A DNA stretch of 64,000 nucleotides from Elusimicrobia bacterium GWF2_62_30 (GCA_001799995.1 MGUK01000084.1:1-64000), one strand, 5' to 3'; shown: positions 7,911-16,980, numbered from the stretch's first letter. Notes: generated by a model not told the origin, from the sequence alone. A program made the numbers and translations.

Positions 7911-10151
7911 TTATACGCCCCAGGGGGGCTCTTTTCCGTTCACTTTGAGCCAGGGGAGGTGCGAGAACCTTTCCGGTTCGAGCCCGGTGGCCATGGTGAT
8001 ATCTGTGAAACCGTTGTTCTTAAGTTCCGCCACTATATCCTCGCCCTTGATGCCGTCGCCCAGCTCGGAATCTATATAGAGGGGCGTGTCTTTGGGCAGG
8101 GTGGCCAGGCCGGCGGAGAAGTCAGCCGGGAGAGTATACGCTATAAGCTCCACGCCGGCGGTCCTGGCGGCCATTTTCCAGTTCATGTGCACCAGCTGGT
8201 CGTCGTCTAGCAGCACCGCGGTCCTGGGCGCCGTTCTCGCCGCGGCCTGCGGCAGCTCGATAAGGATACTGGTGCCTTTGTCCGGCTGCGACTCTATCCT
8301 GAGGCTGCCGCCCCAGCTCTCCACCGTAGAGCGCGCATGGTACAGGCCCAGCCCGGTGCCGCCGGCCTTGCCGTGCGTTTCTCCCTTTTGGCCGAGCTTC
8401 GCGAGTATTTTCGGGGACACGCCTTTGCCGTCGTCTTTAACCGTTATCAGCGCCTTGCCGCCAGAAGCAGCAAGCCCAACGGAAACGGTCCCGCCGTTCT
8501 CCAGCGCTTCTACGGAATTGTTTATCAGGTTGGACATGAGCCGCTGGAACTCCCTGGCTTCCACCACGGCCTTGAGCCCGGCGGCGCCGTCAAAAACTAT
8601 TTTAACCCCGGGCTTGTCTTTGTGCTGCAGGCGCTTCTCCGCGATCACCTGTTCTATCAGCCCGGCCAGTTCACGGGGTTCGGCCTTGGCTTTAACCGCC
8701 GCTCCCGGCGCGCGGTAGCGGTCAAGCAGGTCGTCCGCGATGCCCTGCATGCGGCCCACCGCCTTGCTGATAACGTCGCGCTGTTCTCCCGGCAGCGCCA
8801 GCCCTTTGGCCGCCGCGCCCAAGGCCGCCAGCGGCGAGCGGATATCGTGCGCCACCTGTGCTGCCAGCGAAGAAATGGCCAGCTGCCCCTCCAGTTCCCT
8901 GCGGCTGTCGGCCAGTTTGCTCTCGGTCTCCAGGGCGTGCAGCTCGGATTTAAGCTTCTCTTCTTTCAGCTGCCGCATGCGCGCGGCCAGGCCCAGCGAA
9001 AGTATGAGCATCTCCGCGGCCGAGCCAAAGTAGGCCCCGTAATCCGTGAATAGTCCCTGCGATATCCAGGCCAGGTCCCTGGCCGCCCGCAAGGCGGCGC
9101 CTATAAAAAAACAGCCGAAAGCTACGGAATAATAGCCGGCCGCTTTTGAGCCCTTCTTCAGGCACCACAGCGAAATGGGCAGCACCACCAGCGGCGCCGC
9201 GGAAATGAAGAAGCTGGTGAATTTGTTCACCAGCAGGCCGTAATGGAACAGCCCGCCACCGATCAGGAACAGCGCCCCGGCGAGGATGAGGCCGAGCCCC
9301 CATTCCAGGCGCGGCGCGAACCGCCTGGTCTCCAGGAAGGAGCGGGTGAAGAGGACGAGGAAAAGATAACAGACGCCGGCCAGTACCGGCACGCTCACCC
9401 GGTTCCAGGCCACCAGGTCGGGCCACAGGTACTGGTAGGTCATGCCGTTGAGCGTGCCCATCAGCAGACAGAAAGTGACCGCGTAGGCGATATAGTAAAG
9501 GTAGTTGCTGTCGCGGGTGGTGATCAGCAGGAAGAAGTTGAACAGCACCATGGCGAGGATCACGCCGTAGTACAGCCCTATGCCCGCCGTGGTCCTGCTG
9601 CTGCGGCCCAGGAATTCATGCTGGGAATACACCGTCATGGGCGCCAGCAGCGTGCCGGAGCTTTCCAGCATCAGGTAGAAAACGGTGCGGCCGCCTTTGC
9701 TGTTGGAAAAATTGAACAGGAAATTACGGTAAGCGATAGGCCGGCTGCCGAACGGTGTCAGGCGCCCCGTCAGCCAGGAAACCGGCCCCGCCGCCCCGTC
9801 GAAGCGGTGCACCTGCAGCACCTGGATCATGGGGTAGCCGAATTCCAGCACCCAGTTCTGTTCGCCGGCGGAGACGTTAGCTATCTCCACCTTCAGCCAG
9901 TAGCGCGCTTTGGAATAGCCGAAGTTGAGCTTTTCCGCTTTGGCCCAAGGCGCCTTTCCCTGCGCCTCCAGGCGGCGAAGCTCCTCAAGCGAGAGCGTAT
10001 GGTCTTTGTCTACGAGGACCTGCACGTCCCGCACCGGGTAGACCGAGCGCCCGCCTTCCAGCGCCAGCGCGCCGGCGCGGAGCGCGGCGGGGGCCGCCAG
10101 GCAGAAAAACAGGCAGGCGGCCAGCGCGGTCAGCGGGCGGAAAGCTCTCAT
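7911..10151 (-). CDS. 7TMR-DISM sensor histidine kinase with C-terminal receiver-like domain
   Basis: A 746-residue membrane sensor kinase. From the N-terminus: signal peptide (1-27); an extracellular DISMED2-type beta domain (about 30-180, ending near a GYPMIQVLQVHRF segment); seven membrane helices (about 185-395); coiled coil; HisKA with VAHDIRSPLAAL (His about 434); HATPase_c with NLINNSVEAL, DDGKGVSP and GGTGLGLYHA. The last about 100 residues (AVLLDDDQLVH, PLYIDSELGDG) look like a degenerate receiver in which the acidic patch and an Asp survive but the usual Lys-Pro is not obvious. The start at 10151 overlaps the stop of the upstream methyltransferase by 4 bases and supplies the signal peptide; the longer open frame upstream is the methyltransferase antiphase. 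Confidence 0.87.
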   Translation of the reverse strand: MRAFRPLTALAACLFFCLAAPAALRAGALALEGGRSVYPVRDVQVLVDKDHTLSLEELRRLEAQGKAPWAKAEKLNFGYSKARYWLKVEIANVSAGEQNWVLEFGYPMIQVLQVHRFDGAAGPVSWLTGRLTPFGSRPIAYRNFLFNFSNSKGGRTVFYLMLESSGTLLAPMTVYSQHEFLGRSSRTTAGIGLYYGVILAMVLFNFFLLITTRDSNYLYYIAYAVTFCLLMGTLNGMTYQYLWPDLVAWNRVSVPVLAGVCYLFLVLFTRSFLETRRFAPRLEWGLGLILAGALFLIGGGLFHYGLLVNKFTSFFISAAPLVVLPISLWCLKKGSKAAGYYSVAFGCFFIGAALRAARDLAWISQGLFTDYGAYFGSAAEMLILSLGLAARMRQLKEEKLKSELHALETESKLADSRRELEGQLAISSLAAQVAHDIRSPLAALGAAAKGLALPGEQRDVISKAVGRMQGIADDLLDRYRAPGAAVKAKAEPRELAGLIEQVIAEKRLQHKDKPGVKIVFDGAAGLKAVVEAREFQRLMSNLINNSVEALENGGTVSVGLAASGGKALITVKDDGKGVSPKILAKLGQKGETHGKAGGTGLGLYHARSTVESWGGSLRIESQPDKGTSILIELPQAAARTAPRTAVLLDDDQLVHMNWKMAARTAGVELIAYTLPADFSAGLATLPKDTPLYIDSELGDGIKGEDIVAELKNNGFTDITMATGLEPERFSHLPWLKVNGKEPPWGV

Positions 10152-10897
10152 TTCTTTACGGCGATCAAGCCCACGCTTTCCCTGCCGTCCAGGCGGATGT
10201 CGGCCGGGTAGTCGGGGCGGGGGAATAACTCCAGCCGTTCTATTTCGAAGCCGGCGGCGGTAAAGACGCGGCCCAGCACGCGCTCGTCGAGCAGGTGGAA
10301 AAGGCCCGGGAGGCTGCCGGCCCTTTTGGGATCGTGGGCCGCCACGTTTTCCACTACGCCGGGCCACGGGTTGCCGGCTTTCTGCCGGGACTCATACGTG
10401 GGGAAAAAGGCTTTGGCGGTGCCGATGAACGGGCTCTCCCCGACCACGAAGACCTTGCCGCCCGGGGCCAGCCACTCCATGGCTTTAGCGGCGGCGCGCT
10501 CTATGCGCGGCCCGTCGAAGAAATGCATTACCCGGCAGATGAGCACCGCGCCCAGGCTGCCCGCGGGGAAATCGATCCTGTCCGGGAATTCTCCCGGCGC
10601 CAGTTCCAGGCGGGACCGCTGCTCCGGCGGTACGCGGTTTAAAAGTATTTTAAGATGCCTTTCGTCGATATCGTTGGCTATTATCGAGGCGCCGCCGCGC
10701 AGCGCCGGCAGGGTGGCCACTCCGTAAGCGGCGCCGATGTCGAGGCACCGCCCGGGCGCCTTGGGGGCGAAGTCGATGAACGCGCGGGAAAAAATATCCG
10801 GCGCGGGGGTCATGGTCCCCATGCTGTTGAGCGTGCGTACCAGGCCGCTCTCTTCCGGCTCCGGCATAGCCAGAGAATCTTCAGCTGCTTGCGTCAT
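10148..10897 (-). CDS. Class I SAM-dependent methyltransferase
   Basis: A 249-residue methyltransferase. Motif I CLDIGAAYGVATLPAL is at about residues 55-70, with an acidic strand-2 end (IIANDIDERHL) and post-I segment LGAVLICRVMHFFDG. It is coupled (ATGA overlap) to the sensor kinase gene that follows, so it may modify something in that signalling path, but the substrate cannot be read. It is the first gene of the minus pair and the last GC-rich-codon gene before composition changes near 10.9 kb. Confidence 0.8.
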   Translation of the reverse strand: MTQAAEDSLAMPEPEESGLVRTLNSMGTMTPAPDIFSRAFIDFAPKAPGRCLDIGAAYGVATLPALRGGASIIANDIDERHLKILLNRVPPEQRSRLELAPGEFPDRIDFPAGSLGAVLICRVMHFFDGPRIERAAAKAMEWLAPGGKVFVVGESPFIGTAKAFFPTYESRQKAGNPWPGVVENVAAHDPKRAGSLPGLFHLLDERVLGRVFTAAGFEIERLELFPRPDYPADIRLDGRESVGLIAVKK

Positions 10898-10982
10898 TCG
10901 CGCCTCCGTAACCCTAGTTGCGTTGTTAAATTATATATAAATGTGCGGCCGGCCTGGCCCGCCTAATGAATGTCCCCGCCAA

Positions 10983-11007
10983 GTCATGCTACGGCGTAAT
11001 GACCCAC
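10983..11007 (+). repeat. 25-bp direct repeat, left copy
   Basis: Matches 15653-15677 at 24 of 25 positions in the same orientation. It contains a dyad: GTCAT and TAC on the left answer GTA and ATGAC on the right. The two copies bracket the four secreted-protein genes. Confidence 0.75.
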
Positions 11008-11091
11008 CCGGGAAACAGCAACCCCATTCCCGTAAGCCACTAGAACTATGCCGGGATATTTTGTTTGATATAGTTGGATTAGGCCGGGAGA

Positions 11092-11400
11092 ATGATGAAA
11101 AAACTCGCTGTATGTTTTTCCTTTAGCGTCTTGATTAGCCTTTTAATATTTGGGGCCTTTAAATACTTTCAGCGGGTCAATATGCCAACCGCAATGGTTC
11201 CGACGGGAACACTTAATGTTCCTGTAGAGCCGGTGCATGCCTCTGCGCCTAAAACCAATCCTCCCATTAAGGCCCTCCTGGAAACAGCGCAATCCGTTAA
11301 TGTGGATAGTTATACGCCGGAGCAGGCCAGGCTTAGAGACTTTTTTCAGTCAGGAAGTACTGTGGCAGCACGGGCGCAAGCGCCCGTATCAGGAAAATAG
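11092..11400 (+). CDS. Small exported or membrane-anchored protein
   Basis: A 102-residue protein with an N-terminal membrane segment (LAVCFSFSVLISLLIFGAF) and a Pro/Ala-rich tail. No family is recognised. The start has a GGGAG site; ATG at 11092 or 11095 are equally possible. It is the first of four consecutive plus-strand genes for exported proteins lying between 25-bp direct repeats, and its codon use is less GC-rich than the genes before 10.9 kb. Confidence 0.55.
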   Translation: MMKKLAVCFSFSVLISLLIFGAFKYFQRVNMPTAMVPTGTLNVPVEPVHASAPKTNPPIKALLETAQSVNVDSYTPEQARLRDFFQSGSTVAARAQAPVSGK

Positions 11401-11447
11401 GGCCCGTAAGTCCGCTTAAATGATGGCAGCTTGGAGTTGATCCATTT

Positions 11448-12257
11448 ATGAGACGGAACCGAGTATTGTTCATCGCGTTATCAATGATAGTCTTTTTCAC
11501 CGGCGTCGGTCGGGCAGAGGATGCATCTTTGCTTGATAAGAGCAGGGAACTGATGAAAGGGGCCAGCTATTACGCCGCCATCATGACCCTGGAGCCGTTA
11601 CTTCTGCAAAAAGAGAAATCGGACGACCAGCAGGAGGCTTATCTTATTGCGGACAAGATCTGCGGCATCTTCGTGAATGATTATGACTATCTCTTGATGC
11701 GGGAGTTTGAGAGTATTTATGGCCTTTCCAGCGGCAAAGATATGCAGTGGGAAAAGATAAAGGCCCTTAACCGGCTTGGGGCCGGCATAACCTACGATCA
11801 GATGGCCGGGAGTTATGATTATCAGTATGCGTTCCTGAAAACACTGCTTAAAAGATATCCCGACAGCCCACACGCGCCTGCCGCCAGGTTCTACATGATA
11901 AAGCCGGGTTACAATGAATTGAAAGAGGTCGAGTGGGAACTGCGGGAGCTTAATACCTACGTTAAGAAATACCCGGAGCTGAAAGAATCCGACCTGGCCC
12001 GGTTGAAGATCGCGCGCATCAACGATAATCTCTGGCAGATCTTGTCCGCCGACTACGGTCGCGAACAGTTTACCGGCGGAGACCGGGATAAAGATGCGAA
12101 ACGCGCCGCAAAGAGCAGGCTGACGGCATTGAACCTGTATAAAATAGTCCTGACGAACAAGAAGATTGACGTAAAGACGTTGCAAGAGGTCCGTGAGCGT
12201 TATAGGGACCTCAAAGTACTTAAACAGACCAATAGATACTGGATTTTAAATGATTAG
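11448..12257 (+). CDS. Secreted alpha-helical protein, possibly TPR-like
   Basis: A 269-residue protein with a signal peptide (to about residue 23, GVGRAED). The mature region is helical, with segments such as ASYYAAIMTLEPLLLQKEK and LKTLLKRYPDSPHAPAARFYM that match the spacing of tetratricopeptide or outer-membrane assembly lipoprotein helices. No strict TPR consensus is met. It overlaps the next gene by 8 bases, so the two are coupled. Function unknown. Confidence 0.6.
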   Translation: MRRNRVLFIALSMIVFFTGVGRAEDASLLDKSRELMKGASYYAAIMTLEPLLLQKEKSDDQQEAYLIADKICGIFVNDYDYLLMREFESIYGLSSGKDMQWEKIKALNRLGAGITYDQMAGSYDYQYAFLKTLLKRYPDSPHAPAARFYMIKPGYNELKEVEWELRELNTYVKKYPELKESDLARLKIARINDNLWQILSADYGREQFTGGDRDKDAKRAAKSRLTALNLYKIVLTNKKIDVKTLQEVRERYRDLKVLKQTNRYWILND

Positions 12258-13449
12258 ACAGCGACACAGGTTTTTGTGGTTGTTGATATTGCTCTTCCCC
12301 GCCAGGGAGGGTTTCACCGGGCAGAATAAATACGGCAGCCTTCCCGGCGTTATTGCCGGTGAGGCGATAAGCGAATCCTCAGCGCCGGCGGGCGTTCCCG
12401 TTGATGGCGGGATTATTCGCCATAAAAAGCTGTCAGACAATGTTAGCGCCTATTCTTTCGCCCTCGACAAAAATAATTTAGCCCATATTTTTTATTATTC
12501 AGGGGACGAATTTAAATATGCAAAGTGGACGGGAACGGCCTGGTCCACGCAAACGATCGATTCCACCGATGGGCCGGCGCCCAACGCGCCGAGTTCCATC
12601 GCGCTTGATGGGAACAATTATCCTCACATTGCATACTGCAATGAAACCCAATTCGCACTTAAGTATGCGCGCTGGACAGGTGTAGCATGGTCAACCACTA
12701 CTATCGAGCGGAATGAAGGCTCCTATACACGTGCCACAGGGTTCTATCCCTCCATAGGGCTGGAAAAAGACAACAACCCCCATATCACCTACCTTGACGA
12801 GCAAACCGGCAGGCTCAGATACGCAAGGTGGACGGGCAAGGTGTGGTCGATCGCTACGGTTAATTCAGACCAGAACATTAACGGGCCTATGGCGTTAGAC
12901 GACAAGGGTTATCCGCACATCAGTTATTGTGTTTACGGGCGAAAGGCTATCGGTTATGCAAGGTGGACCGGAGTCTCATGGTCGTCTTCCACCATGGAAC
13001 TGGACGGCAATGTTACGGGTATCGTTTCTTTAGCTGTTGGCAAGAACGGTTATCCGCATATCTATTATTACGAGGCCACAACAGATCCTATAATAAAACT
13101 GGCGAACTGGGGCGGCGGTGGTGGGACGATTTATAAATTAAAACATGCGAAGTGGAATGGAAAAGTATGGAGAATTGAGGATGTGCCGCTAAAAGGGCCC
13201 CTATCACCGCATTGTTCGGCGACCCTTGATAAAAACGACTACCCGCATATTGCGTATGTAGACCGTGAAAACAATACTCTTACCTATGTGAAATGGACGG
13301 GCAAAGCTTGGGAAAACAGCGTCATTGGTACTGCGCTGGCCCGCGGCGCCGTTTCGCTTGCACTCGACGGCAAAGGCGATTCCCATATCGTTTATTATTC
13401 CGAAGGCGGGGAACTAATGTATGCAAAAATTAGATCCGGGCGGCCATAG
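12250..13449 (+). CDS. Secreted repeat protein, probable seven-bladed beta-propeller
   Basis: A 399-residue exported protein (signal peptide about 1-22). From about residue 70 to the end it has seven repeats of the pattern D-x-N-x-YPHIxY ... LxYAxWTGxxW-x5-(I/V). Clear examples are YPHIAYCN with YARWTGVAWS, NPHITYLD with YARWTGKVWS, YPHISYCV with YARWTGVSWS and YPHIAYVD with YVKWTGKAWE; the first and last are more divergent. Seven 45-55-residue repeats predict a propeller used for binding a ligand or partner. It is coupled to the gene before it and 17 bases from the one after. The ligand is unknown. Confidence 0.75.
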   Translation: MIRQRHRFLWLLILLFPAREGFTGQNKYGSLPGVIAGEAISESSAPAGVPVDGGIIRHKKLSDNVSAYSFALDKNNLAHIFYYSGDEFKYAKWTGTAWSTQTIDSTDGPAPNAPSSIALDGNNYPHIAYCNETQFALKYARWTGVAWSTTTIERNEGSYTRATGFYPSIGLEKDNNPHITYLDEQTGRLRYARWTGKVWSIATVNSDQNINGPMALDDKGYPHISYCVYGRKAIGYARWTGVSWSSSTMELDGNVTGIVSLAVGKNGYPHIYYYEATTDPIIKLANWGGGGGTIYKLKHAKWNGKVWRIEDVPLKGPLSPHCSATLDKNDYPHIAYVDRENNTLTYVKWTGKAWENSVIGTALARGAVSLALDGKGDSHIVYYSEGGELMYAKIRSGRP

Positions 13450-13466
13450 GCCGGGGGCCATTATAT

Positions 13467-15236
13467 ATGTTGAAAAAGTCGTTTTTTCTAAGTATTTTTA
13501 GCGCGGCTCTGCTGGGTTTCGCGCCGCGGCTGTACGCCGGCATAGAACCCTCGTCCTGGGATTATCTCCCGGTTATTAACGAGATATCCTTTACCACGGC
13601 CACGGTGGGCTTTTCCTCCATGGATGGGCGGCGTATGGTGCTGGACAAAGAAAGCGGGGCGTTCAGGCAGGTTTCGCCTTCCGAATACGCCGGGCTTATG
13701 CGCGGCGCGAAGGGCGGCAAGGCTGCCTGGCCGGAAAAAAGCGACGCTCGCGATAACGTCACGCTGATAACTTCCTCCGCGGGGGTATTCCTGGAAACAA
13801 TGAACGATGGCTGTTACGACAGCAAGAAACTCGTTCATGTGCTGAAGTATGGCGGTAAGGTTATAAAAGACCAGGTTGACCCCTGCGACAGTATTTCCAC
13901 CGCCGAGATAGAGAACGGACGCCTCTGGTTGGGCACGCACGGAGTGGGCGGGTATGGAGAGTCCCCCGGTAAAGGGATAATTGTGCAGTCCCTCTCCGAC
14001 GGCACGCCTATAGGGACCATCTCCAAACAGGAGGGCCTGACCAGCAATTTGGTACGGGTTGTCAAACTGGACCCTTATACCGGCTACTTGTGGACCGCGA
14101 CCCAGCTCGGCATAAACCAGCTCTCGCCGGAACTGGAAGTTCTGTATGCGCTGTATCTCTACGAGGATTTTGACGAGAGCGGCGCTTGCGCGGTGCAGGG
14201 GAGTACCACGCCGGCAGACAATAATTTTATCGCCATCTTCCAGCGGCTCCTGAACGTGAAGGATAAACGGAAATTCTATGAAGCGGCAATGAGTATCCCT
14301 CCCGAAATCCGCCCGTGTTTCAATGTAATGGCTTTGACCGGCTGGGCAGTCGGTTCTTGTCCGGCTTCAGTCGGTGATGTTAACGACAAATTCCTGCCGC
14401 CGCAGTTCAACGTTCTGGCCCCCTTTGTGATAGAAACCGCCGACTTCAGCCGGGATAAAATGTGGGAAACAGTAATGCATCTATGTATTTTCGCTGATAA
14501 GGACGTTGCGGCCATTATAGCCGAACATGCCACCGACGACGCTTTCTCCTCCAGGCTGGGGAGCTACGGCTCCCAATGCGTGTATTTTTACAAGCAGGCC
14601 GGGCTGTTCCCGGACGGGCCGTCCAAAGCCAAGGTTAAAGAGGCGCTTGGGAGAATAAGCCGCGCCCTCTCAAAATTTAAGCTTTCGGGTATGAATGGGG
14701 GCGGTGTTCCTGATTTTCAGGCGTCGGCTGACGCCGTAGACGTCGCTAATGGCCTGGCCGAGTTGGGAAGCCCGAGAGGAATAGAGCTTCTTAACGGGTT
14801 CTTTATTCGGGCAAAAGCCGGGAATGGCAACAACCCTGAAGTTAGTTTCTTCAGCGGCGCCGCTCAAAAACTGCATTACCGCGACGAGTTCCTGCCGGGA
14901 GTGCTGGCCGGGGTGGAAAAATTCTACGGCGCGCCGGTGCAACAGGGCTGCCTGTATCTGGACGTTACTTATCCTGATGAACACAAGAAAAACAGGGCCG
15001 GGGTAAAACAGCTCACCGCTCTTATCAAGGCCGTTGAGAATGCCAGGCACCCTGAATGGATACCGCACCAGCCTTCGCAGGCGCAGGGCGCGTATAAAAC
15101 TTGCCGCGCGGCGGCGGCCTCTCAGCTTAAAGATAAAGCCGTGAGATATGAATTCCTTAAGAGCGTCTACCCCGGTCTGGCGCCCGCGTATAAAAAAGTC
15201 GCAGACTCTCTGCTGTCCGGATTTCTCGTGGAGTAG
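13467..15236 (+). CDS. Secreted protein with propeller-like N-terminal repeats
   Basis: A 589-residue exported protein (signal peptide to about residue 24, RLYAG). Residues about 140-230 include WLGTHGVGGYGESPGKG and LWTATQLGINQL, resembling the two-component-regulator propeller motif (W-x-G-T/A-x-x-G-L). The rest is helical with scattered Cys and matches nothing recognised. Last gene of the secreted-protein cassette; followed by a short terminator-like hairpin. Confidence 0.6.
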   Translation: MLKKSFFLSIFSAALLGFAPRLYAGIEPSSWDYLPVINEISFTTATVGFSSMDGRRMVLDKESGAFRQVSPSEYAGLMRGAKGGKAAWPEKSDARDNVTLITSSAGVFLETMNDGCYDSKKLVHVLKYGGKVIKDQVDPCDSISTAEIENGRLWLGTHGVGGYGESPGKGIIVQSLSDGTPIGTISKQEGLTSNLVRVVKLDPYTGYLWTATQLGINQLSPELEVLYALYLYEDFDESGACAVQGSTTPADNNFIAIFQRLLNVKDKRKFYEAAMSIPPEIRPCFNVMALTGWAVGSCPASVGDVNDKFLPPQFNVLAPFVIETADFSRDKMWETVMHLCIFADKDVAAIIAEHATDDAFSSRLGSYGSQCVYFYKQAGLFPDGPSKAKVKEALGRISRALSKFKLSGMNGGGVPDFQASADAVDVANGLAELGSPRGIELLNGFFIRAKAGNGNNPEVSFFSGAAQKLHYRDEFLPGVLAGVEKFYGAPVQQGCLYLDVTYPDEHKKNRAGVKQLTALIKAVENARHPEWIPHQPSQAQGAYKTCRAAAASQLKDKAVRYEFLKSVYPGLAPAYKKVADSLLSGFLVE

Positions 15237-15301
15237 AAACTCTCCTGTGTGGTTAGCGGAAATTTAACGGAAATTTATCGGAAATCGCACCAAATTAAAA
15301 C

Positions 15302-15325
15302 TGCGCCTCTGATGGCGCGTTTTTT
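15302..15325 (+). terminator. Probable intrinsic terminator
   Basis: GCGCC (15303-15307) pairs with GGCGC (15314-15318), plus a T-G pair, followed by six T. The stem is short but correctly placed 65 bases after the secreted-protein cassette. Confidence 0.5.
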
Positions 15326-15370
15326 GCTGTTTCGAAGAAGCCTTCTTCATCGGGAGTGTATCGGGGTTTT

Positions 15371-15644
15371 CAGGATGAAGTTATAACCTACTTTGCGCAA
15401 CATCCCGAGGTAACATTTAGGTTCCACGTCCCCGCCCATCCTGGGATCGAAAAGGAGGTCCGATCTTATCCACGAGATGCCGCACGGTCGGCCACGAAGC
15501 GCGGCCCCGCACTGCTCCTTGCCGCGAGAAGGCCGTTCGCAGGGCTCCGGCACTATGCGCCGTCGCACCTGCTCCAAAGGTGTTCTGCATCTTATCAACA
15601 CCTCCTCTGCCCGGCCGGCCCCCAACAGGGCCTTACCCGGCCGC
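15371..15644 (-). repeat. R2 dispersed repeat, copy A
   Basis: Homologous to 38791-39067 in the opposite orientation. The block 15491-15606 differs from 38833-38948 at one base in 116, while the flanking parts are diverged. Read on the minus strand it contains a perfect 7-bp hairpin (AGGTGTT/AACACCT). The 15371-15410 edge resembles the sequence following the recombinase relic at 39053. Open frames through it are not convincing as genes. It fills most of the 660-base gap between 15236 and 15897. Confidence 0.8.
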
Positions 15645-15652
15645 ACTGCGGT

Positions 15653-15677
15653 GTCATGATACGGCGTAATGACCCAC
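15653..15677 (+). repeat. 25-bp direct repeat, right copy
   Basis: Same orientation as 10983-11007, one mismatch. Lies just outside R2 copy A and closes the secreted-protein cassette. Confidence 0.75.
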
Positions 15678-15756
15678 ACTTAAATTTAACCTAAAAATAG
15701 AACCTAAAATAATTTGGACAGCCCTCGCCATATACGCTAACATATCTATGCAAGGG

Positions 15757-15816
15757 TCCGGAGACAGCTCCGGAGGTTTGGAATGGTCGGGCCGCCATTC
15801 CGGTTTAAACTACCGG
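15757..15816 (+). promoter_or_regulatory. Structured leader upstream of the Ca/Na antiporter
   Basis: Consecutive inverted repeats: TCCGGAG/CTCCGGA (15757-15763, 15768-15774), GGAATGG/CCATTCC (15780-15786, 15795-15801), and CCGG/CCGG around TTTAAACTA. In RNA they would stack as hairpins about 80-140 bases before the 30-codon leader frame. I could not match it to a known riboswitch class. Confidence 0.35.
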
Positions 15817-15896
15817 ACGGCGGCTATTATATTTTATATGCTTAAGGTATATCCGCTTGCCGGTAACTGGGCTTAATGCCCATAACTGGAGGCGGC

Positions 15897-15989
15897 ATGC
15901 CCAAAAATAATGACGAAACCCCCCGGCACGACAAAGCCGGTGGCAATAGAATCCGGCTGGGGCACTATTCTGCTCAGCCGAGAACTTAA
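15897..15989 (+). CDS. 30-residue leader peptide coupled to the antiporter gene
   Basis: ATG at 15897 with a GGAGG site 4 bases upstream opens a 30-codon frame (starts MPKNNDETPR, ends SAQPRT). Its TAA shares bases with the antiporter's ATG (TAATG, 15987-15991), so ribosomes finishing the leader can restart on the antiporter, which has no good site of its own. The peptide is hydrophilic and basic without a membrane segment. It may exist only to set translation of the transporter; whether it has its own function is unknown. Confidence 0.55.
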   Translation: MPKNNDETPRHDKAGGNRIRLGHYSAQPRT

Positions 15990-16918
15990 TGAACGATTAT
16001 AGCACCCTAATCCTTGGTGTTGGCTGTGCCGGTATCGGCGGAGAGCTTTTTGTCCGCGGTGCGGTCGGCCTTGCGTCCTGGGCGCGGATTTCACCGTTGA
16101 TCATCGGCGTAACCGTCGCCGCATTCGCCACGTCGAGCCCGGAATTGTCAGTCGCTATAAATGCCGCTATGGCCGGCAAGCCCCAGATAACGCTGGGCGA
16201 CGCTTTGGGCAGCAATGTCGTAAATATCGCTCTCATCCTCGCCTCCGCCCTGATAATTTCCGGGGTCCAAAGCTCCCGGGACAGTATAAAACGTGATTTC
16301 TCCGTGGCGTTAATTATTCCGATAATAACGGGTATTCTATGTCTCGATGGGGAGCTTTCCAGGTTCGACGGCTTTCTGATGTTGGGAATGTTCTTGGCCT
16401 GGCTGGCGGTGGTTATCAGGGAGGCGCGACGCCAGCGAAGCGCCGCCGCGAAGGTTCCCGGCGCACAGAGCGGGTGGAGGGCCGTTCTTTTATGCTCAGC
16501 CGGCCTTGCCGCCCTTGCCGCTGCCGGAAATTTCATAGTTTCCGGGGCAAGAGGGATCGCCCTTTCCTTCGGTATAGACGAATTTGTTATAGGGGCCACT
16601 GTTGTGGCGATAGGTACGTCAATGCCTGAACTCGCTACAACGCTCGTAGCCAAGTACCGCGGCCATGATGAGGTCGGCTTGGGAACTATTTTAGGAAGCA
16701 ATATCTATAACGGCATTTTTATTATCGCGATCGCGGCCATTATTTCGCCTATAACCGTGGTTTGGAATGAGGTGGCTACCGCACTGGTCTTTGGCCTTGG
16801 CGCCTTGGTTCTCACCTACCCCTCGCGGGAAGGTTTTATAGGGCGCCGGCGCGGGGTCATGTTGCTGACGCTATATGCAGCATACCTGACACTGATCTTT
16901 AAGCATCAGGCAACCTGA
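15989..16918 (+). CDS. CaCA-family calcium/sodium antiporter (YrbG-like)
   Basis: A 309-residue inner-membrane cation exchanger with about ten membrane segments and the two inverted alpha-repeats that form the ion path: GVTVAAFATSSPELSVAIN with ALGSNVVNIAL in the first half, and GATVVAIGTSMPELATTLV with ILGSNIYNGIF in the second. Both conserved acidic residues of the PEL motifs are present. Family members exchange Ca2+ (or K+ plus Ca2+) for Na+. Its start is embedded in the stop of a 30-codon leader frame, suggesting translational coupling. Confidence 0.9.
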   Translation: MNDYSTLILGVGCAGIGGELFVRGAVGLASWARISPLIIGVTVAAFATSSPELSVAINAAMAGKPQITLGDALGSNVVNIALILASALIISGVQSSRDSIKRDFSVALIIPIITGILCLDGELSRFDGFLMLGMFLAWLAVVIREARRQRSAAAKVPGAQSGWRAVLLCSAGLAALAAAGNFIVSGARGIALSFGIDEFVIGATVVAIGTSMPELATTLVAKYRGHDEVGLGTILGSNIYNGIFIIAIAAIISPITVVWNEVATALVFGLGALVLTYPSREGFIGRRRGVMLLTLYAAYLTLIFKHQAT

Positions 16919-16980
16919 TCAGGGAAAGGGTGTTCGTCTCCCTTGCCGGGTTTTCTGGAAGCAAAACTACTAGAATATAA

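Noticed and set aside
15257-15285. Short tandem repeat (CGGAAATTTA about 2.6 times) considered as CRISPR or iteron
   Set aside because: Too few and too short, no spacers and no cas or rep genes.
15347-15694. Open frames of about 110 codons on both strands in R2 copy A
   Set aside because: They are not maintained in copy B, which has indels relative to A; the conserved block is better explained as non-coding.
15740-15900. Mn2+ (yybP-ykoY) or Na+ riboswitch before the antiporter
   Set aside because: Hairpins are present, but I could not locate the conserved loops of either class; kept only as an unassigned leader.
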